DNA from: Bacillota bacterium
GTDB lineage: Bacteria > Bacillota > Clostridia > Christensenellales > Aristaeellaceae
Direction: 5' to 3'
Assembly (NCBI GenBank): GCA_023413135.1
Contig: JAEZQK010000037.1
Location: 1-64,000 of the forward strand
Length of the DNA: 64,000 bases
This document shows, piece by piece, positions 50,588 through 58,701 of the stretch. The position numbers and the translations under genes are program-made. The notes beneath the pieces were generated by a model. That model worked only from the letters and a program-made list of their open reading frames with translations, had not been told where the DNA came from and made no database searches. Position 1 is the first letter of the stretch. Every line of letters begins with the position of its first letter.

Positions 50588-51775
50588 ATGAACGCAAAGT
50601 CGGCAGCCCGGCTGAATACGGAGTACGAAGCGCTTTTGGCCAGCAAAAACAGCGTGGATGATTCCTTCTACAACGGCATTTTTGAGCGGTGGACTGACCC
50701 GGTATTGACCCGGGATCATGTGCCGCCATTTTGGATGTACGATTTGAATGAGGAAACGAATCCCTTCATGATGCAGCGGCTTCCTATAAACGCCGTGTTC
50801 AACGCCGGGGCGATTTACCTAAACGGTAAGTACCTCCTGGTGGCCCGGGTGGAGGGTGCTGACAGGAAAAGCTTTTTTGCCGTGGCGGAAAGCCAAAATG
50901 GGGTGGATGGGTTCAGATTCTGGGATTATCCTGTGTGCCTGCCCGATACGTGCCCGGAGGAAACCAACGTTTACGATATGCGCCTGACGCACCATGAAGA
51001 TGGCTGGATTTACGGCGTGTTTTGCTCGGAGAGCAAGGACAAGGAAAGCTCCGACCTGTCGGCGGCCGTGGCGGCGGCGGGCATTGTGCGCACCCGGGAT
51101 TTGAAAACCTGGGAGCGGCTGCCCAACCTTGTGACGCTGCGCTCGCCCCAGCAGCGGAACGTGGTGCTGCACCCGGAATTTGTGAACGGACAATACGCCT
51201 TTTACACCCGGCCTATGGACGGGTTCATTGAAACGGGTTCCGGCGGGGGAATCGGCTTTGGGCTTTGCAAGGATATTTTGCATCCTGTCATCGACGAGGA
51301 GCGGATGACCAGCCTGCGCAGGTATCACACCGTTACAGAGGCGAAAAATGGCGCCGGCGCGGTTCCCATTAAAACGGACCGGGGCTGGATCCACATCGCC
51401 CACGGGGTTCGCAATACCGCCGCGGGCCTTCGGTACGTTATCTATGCCTTTGCCACAGCCCTTGACGATCCGGGGTTGGTGATTGCCGAGCCCGGCGGGC
51501 TTCTGATTGGTCCGGTAGGTATGGAACGGGTGGGGGATGTATCCAACGTGACATTCACCAACGGCGCCATTGTTGGAAAGGATGGGCAGGTGTACATTTA
51601 TTACGCTTCCAGCGACACGCGGCTGCATGTTGCTACCACAACCCTTGAAAGGCTTGCCGATTATGTATTCCATACGCCGCCGGATGCACTGCGAAGCGCA
51701 GGCTGCGTGAAGCAGCGGTGCGAGCTGATCCGGCGCAATCTTGAACTGCTTAAGAGCAGCAAGTATGAAAAGTGA
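50588..51775 (+). CDS. GH130 beta-mannosylglucose/mannan phosphorylase
   Basis: Five-bladed propeller phosphorylase of 395 residues that cleaves beta-1,4-mannosyl-glucose or mannooligosaccharides with phosphate to give mannose 1-phosphate. Key phrases are NAGAIYLNGKYLLVARVEG, YDMRLTHHEDGWIYGVF with the catalytic Asp in VYDMRLT, LHPEFVNGQYAFYTRPMDGF and HTVTEAKNGAGAVPI. They fit the GH130_1 (mannosylglucose) subgroup best. AAAGGAGGG precedes ATG. No signal peptide, so acts in the cytosol on imported disaccharide. Ends at the terminator 51797-51833. Confidence 0.88.
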   Translation: MNAKSAARLNTEYEALLASKNSVDDSFYNGIFERWTDPVLTRDHVPPFWMYDLNEETNPFMMQRLPINAVFNAGAIYLNGKYLLVARVEGADRKSFFAVAESQNGVDGFRFWDYPVCLPDTCPEETNVYDMRLTHHEDGWIYGVFCSESKDKESSDLSAAVAAAGIVRTRDLKTWERLPNLVTLRSPQQRNVVLHPEFVNGQYAFYTRPMDGFIETGSGGGIGFGLCKDILHPVIDEERMTSLRRYHTVTEAKNGAGAVPIKTDRGWIHIAHGVRNTAAGLRYVIYAFATALDDPGLVIAEPGGLLIGPVGMERVGDVSNVTFTNGAIVGKDGQVYIYYASSDTRLHVATTTLERLADYVFHTPPDALRSAGCVKQRCELIRRNLELLKSSKYEK

Positions 51776-51796
51776 TATTGTCCAGCCATTGGAGTT

Positions 51797-51833
51797 AAAA
51801 AATCCGGGAAGGCGCTGCTTCCCCGGATTTTTT
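51797..51833 (+). terminator. Terminator after GH130
   Basis: AAAAAATCCGGGAAG / CTTCCCCGGATTTTTT with a single bulged C; T-runs at both ends. Confidence 0.85.
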
Positions 51834-51893
51834 ATGTCTTTTCCCGGCATATGGACGATTGGTTAACAAACCGTGAACACTGAGCGGGATGCG

Positions 51894-51952
51894 TTGACAA
51901 AGGAGTGACTACCGTAGTAGTATAAATTCGAAATCAGACTATTAAGATAGTC
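51894..51952 (+). promoter_or_regulatory. Promoter with Bla-box-like and palindromic operators (copy B)
   Basis: TTGACA (51894-51899) and TAGTAT (51918-51923) with an 18-base spacer. Inside the spacer lies ACTACCGTAGT (51909-51919), a palindrome reminiscent of the BlaI half-sites ACTAC / GTAGT. Downstream is a perfect 6-4-6 palindrome GACTATTAAGATAGTC (51937-51952). Confidence 0.65.
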
Positions 51953-51969
51953 ACATCGATGAGGAAATT

Positions 51970-54270
51970 ATGAGAAGGATCATGATGGGTATGCTGGCGC
52001 TTGTTCTTTGCATGACCATGCTGCTGACGGCGCAGGCATCGTCAGCCAATGCCGTGTTCACCCCGCCGGGTGATGATGGAAGCTTCGTTTCCATGGCGGT
52101 AATGGGGGACACATTATATCTGCTGTCAAGCACGGGCCTTTACACCTGGCGGACGGGGGAGCAGGAGCCGTCCCTGTTGGGCACGATGCCGGAAGATGCG
52201 GGACAGCAGGGTGAGAACGCAAGGTTTGCCTTGGCTACGGGAGGCGGCGCAGTGATCATGCGCAGTGGTGGCGGGCTGATTGACCACTTGCTGGTATGGG
52301 AGAACAAATTGTACGGCCTGGACACCGAGGATGGAACCGTTTACCTGATGGAGGCTGCGGATGGTAAGGTAACTTTGACCAAGGCGCTATCCTTGGAGTG
52401 GCAGGCCATGATGGAGAACCAGGGCGGCTTCAGCTTTCCTGCCATGATATCGGACATTGCAGCGATGGATGGGCATCTTTATCTGCTCAAATCCGGTATG
52501 GATGCCTCTGCCAACGAGTTGCTCCGCTTTAGTCTTATGGACGGCGGATACATTAAATACGATGCTTCCCTGGTGGCGGGATTTGCCCCATACAAGCCGG
52601 GCAAGGCGCTGGTCATGCAGTACGCATCCCAGCAGGATGCCATGGCCCGCATGGGCAAGCTGTGGCTGAATGTGCTGGACCTGAACACGGGTGAAGTTGC
52701 AAAAGGACTTGAACTGCCCGTATCCATGGCGGAAGGCCTTGCCTATGATGCCAACTCTGATACCGCCGCCTTCTTCAGCACCGGGGAGATTTACGCCGTG
52801 GATCAAATGGCTTCCTGGCGCCTGGCGGGCTATGCCCCCGCCGCCTATCAGGGCATCGCTTTCAGCAAGGCGCAAATGCTGCCCGGCAGCCTTTACGCGC
52901 TGAACGGGGAGCAGCTGTCTGTGCGCAACATTGCAAAAGGCGAGAGCATTCCCAGAGCGCTGCGCATACAGAATGCTATGGAAATGAGCTACAAGGAATT
53001 TGCACAAAAGCGTCCCGATATCCCGGTGGTACTTAAAAATACGCCTTTTGGAAGCGCCGAAATGCTCATGCAGGATATGGCCGCAGGCTCAAGCGACCTG
53101 TACTGCTTCAAGATCGATGAGTTGGACTATCACTCGCTGGTCGAAAAGGGGTATACCGCATCCCTTGCGGGCAGCGAGGTAATGCAAAATCAGATTCGTG
53201 AAATGTATCCGTTTTTGCAAAAGGAGCTTTTCAGGGGCGAAGACCTGGCGGCTTTCCCGGTGAATCTGTCCGGGCAAACGCTAGGCTACAGCAAGAAGGC
53301 CTTGTCGGAGCTGGGATTGACGGAGAATGATCTGCCGCATACCTTTGCGGAGCTGATGGAATTCATCACCAACTGGGATGCGGATTATAGCGTGGATCAC
53401 CCCTCCCTGGCGTTATTCAGAGATGAACTGTTTGGTGACGCTAAGCAAATGTTCATGGGCTGGCTTATACAATACTATAGCGCCTATTACCAGAAGATGG
53501 GCGAGAACCTGACCTTTGATACGCCTCTGATGGAAAAGCTGCTGGCGGCTCTGGAGGCGGCGGACTTTTCCGCCCTGAAAACAAAGGATGTGCAACAGGC
53601 CATGGCGGGCGGCGTGACGTATTCGGTAACAATGGCTGGAGGGGCGGACCAGCCTGCCACAGCCCTATTCACCATGTATCAGGAAGCGGTACTCAGCGAG
53701 TATGGCTATATGATGAATGACTTTGCGCCCCTGCCGCTGTCGCTGGACGATGGGCTTGATCCCATCGTGCCTGCCGCCCTGACGGTATATGTAGTCAATC
53801 CCTATTCGCAAAATCAGGACCTTGCCATAGCCTATCTGGAGCACTTTGCCATGAAGCGGTCACAGTTAAGCCTTGCAGCCATGTCTCCCGACTACAATGA
53901 GCCGGTCATCAGCCCCCTATACGAAATGCGAAAGGCCGAGCAGGAAAAGGCGATAAGCGACATCAAGACACAACTGGAGGCAGCGTCTAACGATAAGAAA
54001 AAGGAATTGGAGGTTTCACTGAAGACCGCGGAAGATCAGCTTGCCTTCCTGGAAAGCATCAAATGGCAGGTCAGCGCGGAAGACATCAATTCCTACAGGG
54101 AACGGGTAAATTGGCTGACGGTGAGTAATATCAATCCCCTGACGCTTTTGGCCCAGGATCAGTCCATGGCTGCATTGATGGGCCGCTATACGGCGGGGCA
54201 GATAAGCATGAGGGAATTGATGAAAGCACTGGAACAAAAGCTGCAAATGATTTACCGGGAAGGGGAATAG
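51970..54270 (+). CDS. Secreted propeller-SBP fusion protein, copy B
   Basis: 766 residues. Signal peptide to about residue 28 (AQASSANA), no lipobox. Residues about 30-325 carry short beta repeats (DTLYLLSSTGLYTWRTGEQEP; NKLYGLDTEDGTVYLMEA). The hinge EQLSVRNIAKGESIPRALRI is followed by an SBP domain from about 340: GSSDLYCFKIDELDYHSL, MYPFLQKELFRGEDLAAFPVN, PHTFAELMEFITNWDADY. A charged helical hairpin at about 655-695 (EQEKAISDIKTQLEAASNDK) and a C-terminal MGRYTAGQISMRELMKALEQ segment end it. The blaI/blaR1 pair follows. Function inferred as uptake or sensing of an extracellular sugar or peptide. Confidence 0.75.
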   Translation: MRRIMMGMLALVLCMTMLLTAQASSANAVFTPPGDDGSFVSMAVMGDTLYLLSSTGLYTWRTGEQEPSLLGTMPEDAGQQGENARFALATGGGAVIMRSGGGLIDHLLVWENKLYGLDTEDGTVYLMEAADGKVTLTKALSLEWQAMMENQGGFSFPAMISDIAAMDGHLYLLKSGMDASANELLRFSLMDGGYIKYDASLVAGFAPYKPGKALVMQYASQQDAMARMGKLWLNVLDLNTGEVAKGLELPVSMAEGLAYDANSDTAAFFSTGEIYAVDQMASWRLAGYAPAAYQGIAFSKAQMLPGSLYALNGEQLSVRNIAKGESIPRALRIQNAMEMSYKEFAQKRPDIPVVLKNTPFGSAEMLMQDMAAGSSDLYCFKIDELDYHSLVEKGYTASLAGSEVMQNQIREMYPFLQKELFRGEDLAAFPVNLSGQTLGYSKKALSELGLTENDLPHTFAELMEFITNWDADYSVDHPSLALFRDELFGDAKQMFMGWLIQYYSAYYQKMGENLTFDTPLMEKLLAALEAADFSALKTKDVQQAMAGGVTYSVTMAGGADQPATALFTMYQEAVLSEYGYMMNDFAPLPLSLDDGLDPIVPAALTVYVVNPYSQNQDLAIAYLEHFAMKRSQLSLAAMSPDYNEPVISPLYEMRKAEQEKAISDIKTQLEAASNDKKKELEVSLKTAEDQLAFLESIKWQVSAEDINSYRERVNWLTVSNINPLTLLAQDQSMAALMGRYTAGQISMRELMKALEQKLQMIYREGE

Positions 54271-54287
54271 ACAACAACATCCATTTC

Positions 54288-54316
54288 TTGACAGTTCATG
54301 ACGATTGTGGTAGTAT
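54288..54316 (+). promoter_or_regulatory. Promoter of blaI-like gene
   Basis: TTGACA and TAGTAT with a 17-base spacer. The sequence GTAGTATA across the -10 is identical to that in the copy B promoter, a likely shared operator half-site for BlaI-type autoregulation. Confidence 0.7.
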
Positions 54317-54357
54317 ACCCTTGCCCTATACAGTCGTTTGTAAAGAAGGGATTATTT

Positions 54358-54720
54358 ATGGAAATCAAGCTGTTTGAATCGGAGCTGAAGGTGATGGAGG
54401 TGTTGTGGCAGGCGGGGGACCAGCCGGCGGGCCAGATCGCCAAGGTATTGGCGGGGGATATCGGCTGGAACCGCAACACCACCTACACCGTGATCAAAAA
54501 GTGCATCGAGAAGGGCGCGATCCGCCGCAGTGAGCCGAACTTTATGTGCCACGCGCTGATCGGCCGGGAAGAAGTGCAGCGCAAAGAGGCGGAAGAGTTG
54601 AAAAACAGGATGTTTGCCGGCTCCACCGACCAGATGTTTGCGGCCATGGTTGGCGGAAAGAAGCTGGACCGTGAGGAGATTGCGCGGCTGCGCCGGCTGA
54701 TAGAGGAGCTGGACAAATGA
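54358..54720 (+). CDS. BlaI/MecI/CopY family repressor
   Basis: 120-residue winged-helix repressor: LFESELKVMEVLWQAGDQPAGQIAKVL and NRNTTYTVIKKCIEKGAIRR (HTH recognition helix). The C-terminal dimer domain, with the site that BlaR1-type proteases trigger cleavage of, is present. ATG overlaps nothing upstream; its stop overlaps the blaR1-like start as ATGA. Likely controls the adjacent propeller-SBP genes and itself. Confidence 0.9.
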   Translation: MEIKLFESELKVMEVLWQAGDQPAGQIAKVLAGDIGWNRNTTYTVIKKCIEKGAIRRSEPNFMCHALIGREEVQRKEAEELKNRMFAGSTDQMFAAMVGGKKLDREEIARLRRLIEELDK

Positions 54721-55946
54721 GTTTCCTGGAAATGAGCCTGATGGGCAGCGCCATGGTCCTGTGCATCCTGCTCCTGCGGCATTTGACCCGGGGGCGGCTG
54801 CCCGCTGCCGTCCTTTCCGCCATGTGGGCGGCGGCCAACCTTCGGCTGCTTGTGCCCTTAGAAATCCCCTCCGCTCTGAGCATTGTGGGCCTTGTAAGGC
54901 AGGCCGGGCAGATATCGTCTGTGACTCTGCCCGCCCGGCCTGTGCCAAACCTTGCGCCATTATCGCCGCTTACTTTTGTTTGGCTGTGTGGCGCGGCGCT
55001 TTGCGGGCTCTTTTTCCTGCTCACAAACTTTCGGCAGCGGCGTGCGCTGAAGATGGCGTTACCCGCATCCATGACGGAGGAAATAAAAACGGCACTGGCA
55101 GCGCAGCATCTTTCCCGGACAGTCGCCCTATACACGTCCGACAGGATTGCATCCCCGCTGACCTATGGAATATGGAAGCCCAGAATCGTATTGCCCAGCC
55201 ATATGGCGCTTACAGGGGACGAAATGAGCTTTGTCATGGCTCATGAATGCGCCCATATCAAAAGGCACGACGCGGCCAAGAAATATATTCTTCTGGCTGC
55301 CGTGTGCCTGCACTGGTTCAATCCTTTGATTTGGCTTATGGCGGCTGCGTGCAGGCGGGATATGGAAATAAATTGCGACCGCCAGGTTTTGAAAACATAC
55401 GGGCCTCATATGCGCGCATCTTATGCCAGGACACTTCTTGGCTTGGAGGAGCGCAAGCGCTTTTGCGGCGTATTGATGGAATGCTTAAGCAGTGGCCCGC
55501 TGGAGGAGCGCGTACGCTCCATTATGGCGGGCAGAAAGACCACCGTGGCAGGCATGCTGGCAGCAGTAATGGTATTTGTCTGCGCATCCGCCGTGTTTGC
55601 CACATCGCCCGGGGCGCAGGCGACTGTCACTGCAAGCACTGTCTGGCTGTCGTCCGCACCGCTTGTAGCTTTTGATGCAAGACAGGTGCAATCATCAGAG
55701 GCCTCTGTTTATGTATGGAACGGCGGTGTGCTTGCATCTGGACAGCAGGGAGTGGAGCTGGCAGCCCCTGTTGTTGCTGTAAGCGAGTGGCTTCCCGCCA
55801 GCATGCTTGCGAAAACCGCCGCTTCCGTTTCGATAAAATATGTCGGCGCAACAGATGTATCGAATGAGTATGCAACTGTCACCGCTGCTCCGGTACCTGT
55901 TTACAGCACGGCCTATATCATCCAAGATAGGGGTATATCACCTTGA
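54717..55946 (+). CDS. BlaR1-like M56 membrane protease without a penicillin-binding sensor
   Basis: Four-segment membrane protein with a gluzincin site HECAH (176-180) followed by the Glu-rich helix. TM segments lie at about 2-20, 35-50, 90-110 and near 285-300. In BlaR1 a 250-residue transpeptidase-like sensor follows TM4; here there is only an extracytoplasmic tail of about 105 residues rich in Ala, Val and Ser (TVTASTVWLSSAPLVAFDAR onwards) with no SxxK or KTG motif. The signal must therefore be something else. 409 residues. Presumed partner of BlaI. Confidence 0.85.
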   Translation: MSFLEMSLMGSAMVLCILLLRHLTRGRLPAAVLSAMWAAANLRLLVPLEIPSALSIVGLVRQAGQISSVTLPARPVPNLAPLSPLTFVWLCGAALCGLFFLLTNFRQRRALKMALPASMTEEIKTALAAQHLSRTVALYTSDRIASPLTYGIWKPRIVLPSHMALTGDEMSFVMAHECAHIKRHDAAKKYILLAAVCLHWFNPLIWLMAAACRRDMEINCDRQVLKTYGPHMRASYARTLLGLEERKRFCGVLMECLSSGPLEERVRSIMAGRKTTVAGMLAAVMVFVCASAVFATSPGAQATVTASTVWLSSAPLVAFDARQVQSSEASVYVWNGGVLASGQQGVELAAPVVAVSEWLPASMLAKTAASVSIKYVGATDVSNEYATVTAAPVPVYSTAYIIQDRGISP

Positions 55947-55986
55947 TTCCTCCATTATGTGATGCCGCATAAATGGAATATTTTTT
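55946..55986 (+). terminator. Terminator after the blaR1-like gene
   Basis: ATTCC / GGAAT and CCAT / ATGG arms around a central ATG / CAT pairing, followed by ATTTTTT. It separates blaI-blaR1 from the propeller-SBP array. Confidence 0.7.
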
Positions 55987-56016
55987 GACGAATGTTTTAC
56001 AAATCCGCGAGAACAA

Positions 56017-56044
56017 TTGACGCTCAAAACGCGTCTGATAGCGT
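56017..56044 (+). promoter_or_regulatory. Promoter candidate of propeller-SBP copy C
   Basis: TTGACG and TAGCGT with a 16-base spacer. The matching stretch in front of copy D (TTGCCT, GCGTCTGA, TAACAT) is conserved, which supports function. Confidence 0.5.
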
Positions 56045-56109
56045 GGCAGCCTTTTCTAAAGGAAAGTAAGGCAAATTTGGTGATCGCCGGAAATATGGAG
56101 GAGGAACCA

Positions 56110-58443
56110 ATGAAAAAGGCAACCGGGCTATTTTGTTTTTTGCTGATACTGGTCTTAGCAGCCGGAGCGCTGGCTGCGCCGGGTGATGCGGTGCTCTTTA
56201 CCGAGGAGCAGCGCACGCAGATGGGGATTCAAATGTCTTCAAACCCCGCTATGGCAGCGGTGGGGGATACCGTGTATACCTTGTGGGGCGCTGAAATCTA
56301 CTCCTGGCAGCCTGGCCAGGAAAATCCTACAAAGGTAGCCTCCGGCCTGGAGTCGGGATACTACGCCAATTATGAGGAAGCCGTGGCAGCGGTGGGTGAC
56401 AAGGCGGATACGCTGATTGCGAACCTTGTCAGCGACGGGACCACACTGTATGGCCTGAACCGCTTGAATGGCAAACTGTTCCCGCTCACCTTCCAGGATG
56501 GGAAGGCGGTGCCGGGCGCCCCGGTGCAGCTTGACTGGACCAACATGGAAAACAAGCAGGATGCCTATACGTACGTGAAGGACGTATACCGCATGCAAAT
56601 CATAGGGAATAAGCTGTATGCCATGATCCGCAACAATGAGGATTGGAACAGGCCGGAATTTGCGGCCTTTGACATGGCTACCGGCGCGAAGCAGGTGTTT
56701 GATGTTCCCTTTGCGCAGGACATAGCGCCTTACAAGGATGGAAAGCTTCTTGTGAAGGTCTATGATATGGAAAAGGCCTACCAGGAGGGTCAGAAGGAGC
56801 CCGCCAAGCCCACCGTGGCGGTGTTTGATCCGGCGGATGGCAGCCTCAAGGAAGCCGGGCATTTTGGCGATGCGAATGTATCTGGAATGGTTTACCAACC
56901 GGAAACAGATACGCTGTACTATACCACCAGCAGCAAGCTCATGACCATGAAAGCATTGGGCGCCGCTGCCCAGGCGGCCTTTATGCCGATTGACTATGCC
57001 GATGATATGGCGTCTGCCGCGATGCTGCCCGGCGGCCTGTATGCCATCAATACATGGTCCGGCCTGATCGTGCGCAATACCGACCCTCAGTATTTACCCA
57101 CCAGCACGCTGGCTGTATATGGCGGGTGGATGGATCAGGCAACCATGGCCTTTTCATTGGAATATCCCCAGGTGCCCGTCACCTTCAACACCAACGTGTA
57201 TTTTGAGGATGCCCAGGCGCTGGCCCAGGCCATGGTTTCGGGCGACAACTCCTTTGACATCTACTTCTTCGACATCAGCTATCAGGACTTCAGCGGCTTG
57301 ATGGAAAAAGGGTATTGCATGGATTTGTCATCCTCCCCGGTGCTTTCGGCGGAGCTTGCCCAAATGTATCCTTTCCTGCAAAGCGCCGTTCAAAAAGATG
57401 GAAAGTTCTACGCATTGCCGACCATGATGTATGGAAACGGCCTGAGCATCTCCCCCAAAACATGGGAGGAGAACGGCCTGACCGACAGGATTCCCAAGAG
57501 CTATTTGGAACTGATCGATTTCATGAACTGGTGGGTGGAGGAAGGGCAGAACCAGTACCCCAATGTGCAATTGATGCAGGGTGCCTGGGATTATGGGGAA
57601 ACCATGTTCCAGATGGCGCAGGACCTGTATGTCCATCAGAGCCAGGCGAAAAATGAGGAGCTTTCCTTCGATACACCCTTGTTCCGCAAGGTCATGGAGG
57701 CTTTAGAAGGCCTGAAAACAAAAGAATTGAACGAAATGCTGCCAGACGCAATGGGTCCGGCCGGCATGTCCAGAGCAGCGGCAATAAGTATGAAGCGGGC
57801 AATGGCTTCCGGTGGTATGGACAATGCGCTGTTTATGAATTACGGAGACTGGCTGAATGTGCAGGGCGGCAAAAGCAGCCTTCAGTATTCGAAGCCCTTG
57901 ATCCTGCCCTTGGAGGAAGGAGAGTCCATTCATATCCCGGTGTACGTGCAGGGGCTGTTCATTAACCCCAACACAAAGAATCCTGAAATGGCCATAAAGT
58001 ATGTGGAAAACGCGCTCACGCATATGGATCCCGCCCAGCACATCATGATGTTCCCTGACGACAACGAGCCTGTGCCCCAGCCGAACTTCGAGCAAACTGT
58101 TCAGCAGTGGAACGACGAACTGGAGAAGGCGAAAAAGCGCCTGGAAAATGCCAAGCCGGAAGAGAAAAAGGATATGGAAACCTTAGTCCAGTCCTACGAG
58201 GACCTTCTTGCCAACAAGGACCAGTATTATTGGCAGGTGGCGGCGGAGAACATCACCCAGTACCGGGAAGCGGCGCCCCTGTGCTATGTGGCCATGCCCA
58301 ATGTGCTGGATTACCGCGCCAAGGATGGCACGTCTGAAATCATGACGCTGGTGGACCGCTATCGCCAGAAGCAGATGTCCCTGGATCAGTTCATTACGGA
58401 AGCGGACAAGAAAATCCGCATGATTCTGTTGGAAAGGCAGTAA
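56110..58443 (+). CDS. Secreted propeller-SBP fusion protein, copy C
   Basis: 777 residues. Signal MKKATGLFCFLLILVLAAGALA without lipobox Cys at the cleavage site. Propeller-like region about 30-325: VGDTVYTLWGAEIYSWQPGQ, GTTLYGLNRLNGKLFPLTFQ, NKLYAMIRNNEDWNRPEFA, TDTLYYTTSSKLMTMKAL. Hinge near 325-335 (SGLIVRNTDPQYLPTSTLAV), then SBP domain: AMVSGDNSFDIYFFD, MEKGYCMDLSSSPVLSAELA, KFYALPTMMYGNGLSISPKTW. A charged coiled-coil hairpin occupies about 658-708, then the conserved LVDRYRQKQMSLDQFITEAD. GGAGGAGG precedes ATG. Most similar to copies D and E; no permease follows directly, but a permease-leader relic does. Confidence 0.78.
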   Translation: MKKATGLFCFLLILVLAAGALAAPGDAVLFTEEQRTQMGIQMSSNPAMAAVGDTVYTLWGAEIYSWQPGQENPTKVASGLESGYYANYEEAVAAVGDKADTLIANLVSDGTTLYGLNRLNGKLFPLTFQDGKAVPGAPVQLDWTNMENKQDAYTYVKDVYRMQIIGNKLYAMIRNNEDWNRPEFAAFDMATGAKQVFDVPFAQDIAPYKDGKLLVKVYDMEKAYQEGQKEPAKPTVAVFDPADGSLKEAGHFGDANVSGMVYQPETDTLYYTTSSKLMTMKALGAAAQAAFMPIDYADDMASAAMLPGGLYAINTWSGLIVRNTDPQYLPTSTLAVYGGWMDQATMAFSLEYPQVPVTFNTNVYFEDAQALAQAMVSGDNSFDIYFFDISYQDFSGLMEKGYCMDLSSSPVLSAELAQMYPFLQSAVQKDGKFYALPTMMYGNGLSISPKTWEENGLTDRIPKSYLELIDFMNWWVEEGQNQYPNVQLMQGAWDYGETMFQMAQDLYVHQSQAKNEELSFDTPLFRKVMEALEGLKTKELNEMLPDAMGPAGMSRAAAISMKRAMASGGMDNALFMNYGDWLNVQGGKSSLQYSKPLILPLEEGESIHIPVYVQGLFINPNTKNPEMAIKYVENALTHMDPAQHIMMFPDDNEPVPQPNFEQTVQQWNDELEKAKKRLENAKPEEKKDMETLVQSYEDLLANKDQYYWQVAAENITQYREAAPLCYVAMPNVLDYRAKDGTSEIMTLVDRYRQKQMSLDQFITEADKKIRMILLERQ

Positions 58444-58455
58444 GCATCATCAAAA

Positions 58456-58495
58456 GCCGGCCGCGCCCCGGGATCGATGCCTGGGGCGCGCCGGC
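58456..58495 (+). repeat. GC-rich intercistronic hairpin after copy C
   Basis: GCCGGC and GCGCCCC pair with GGGGCGC and GCCGGC around a 13-nt loop, one base bulged. No T-run. The sequence after it (CCAAGGGAAGGG onwards) matches the leader in front of the permease at 63516. Confidence 0.75.
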
Positions 58496-58517
58496 CGCCA
58501 AGGGAAGGGGGGAACAA

Positions 58518-58579
58518 GTGATTGTGTTTGCCTTCGCTCCGCCGTGTTTACCACATCGCCCAAGGCGCATGCGACTGTC
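58518..58579 (+). pseudogene. Relic of the 3' part of the blaR1-like gene
   Basis: These 62 bases align by eye with 55566-55628 of the blaR1-like gene, about 53 of 63 positions equal with one gap (shared runs include CCGCCGTGTTT, CCACATCGCCC and GCGACTGTC). The reading frame is broken, and about 370 bases of the parent 3' end are missing before the copy resumes with the leader of copy C (58580 onward against 55984 onward). The region marks a segmental duplication. Confidence 0.8.
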
Positions 58580-58701
58580 TTTGACAAATCTTTTACAAAT
58601 CAACGGGAATATTTGCCTCCCACAAAGCGTCTGATAACATGGCAGCCCTTTCCAAAAAAGGAAAGAGGATCAGAAATTGCGGAAATAGGGAGGAGCAACC
58701 C

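Noticed and set aside
54717..55946. Beta-lactam sensor and resistance locus
   Set aside because: The BlaR1-like protein has no penicillin-binding domain and no beta-lactamase or PBP2a gene is nearby.
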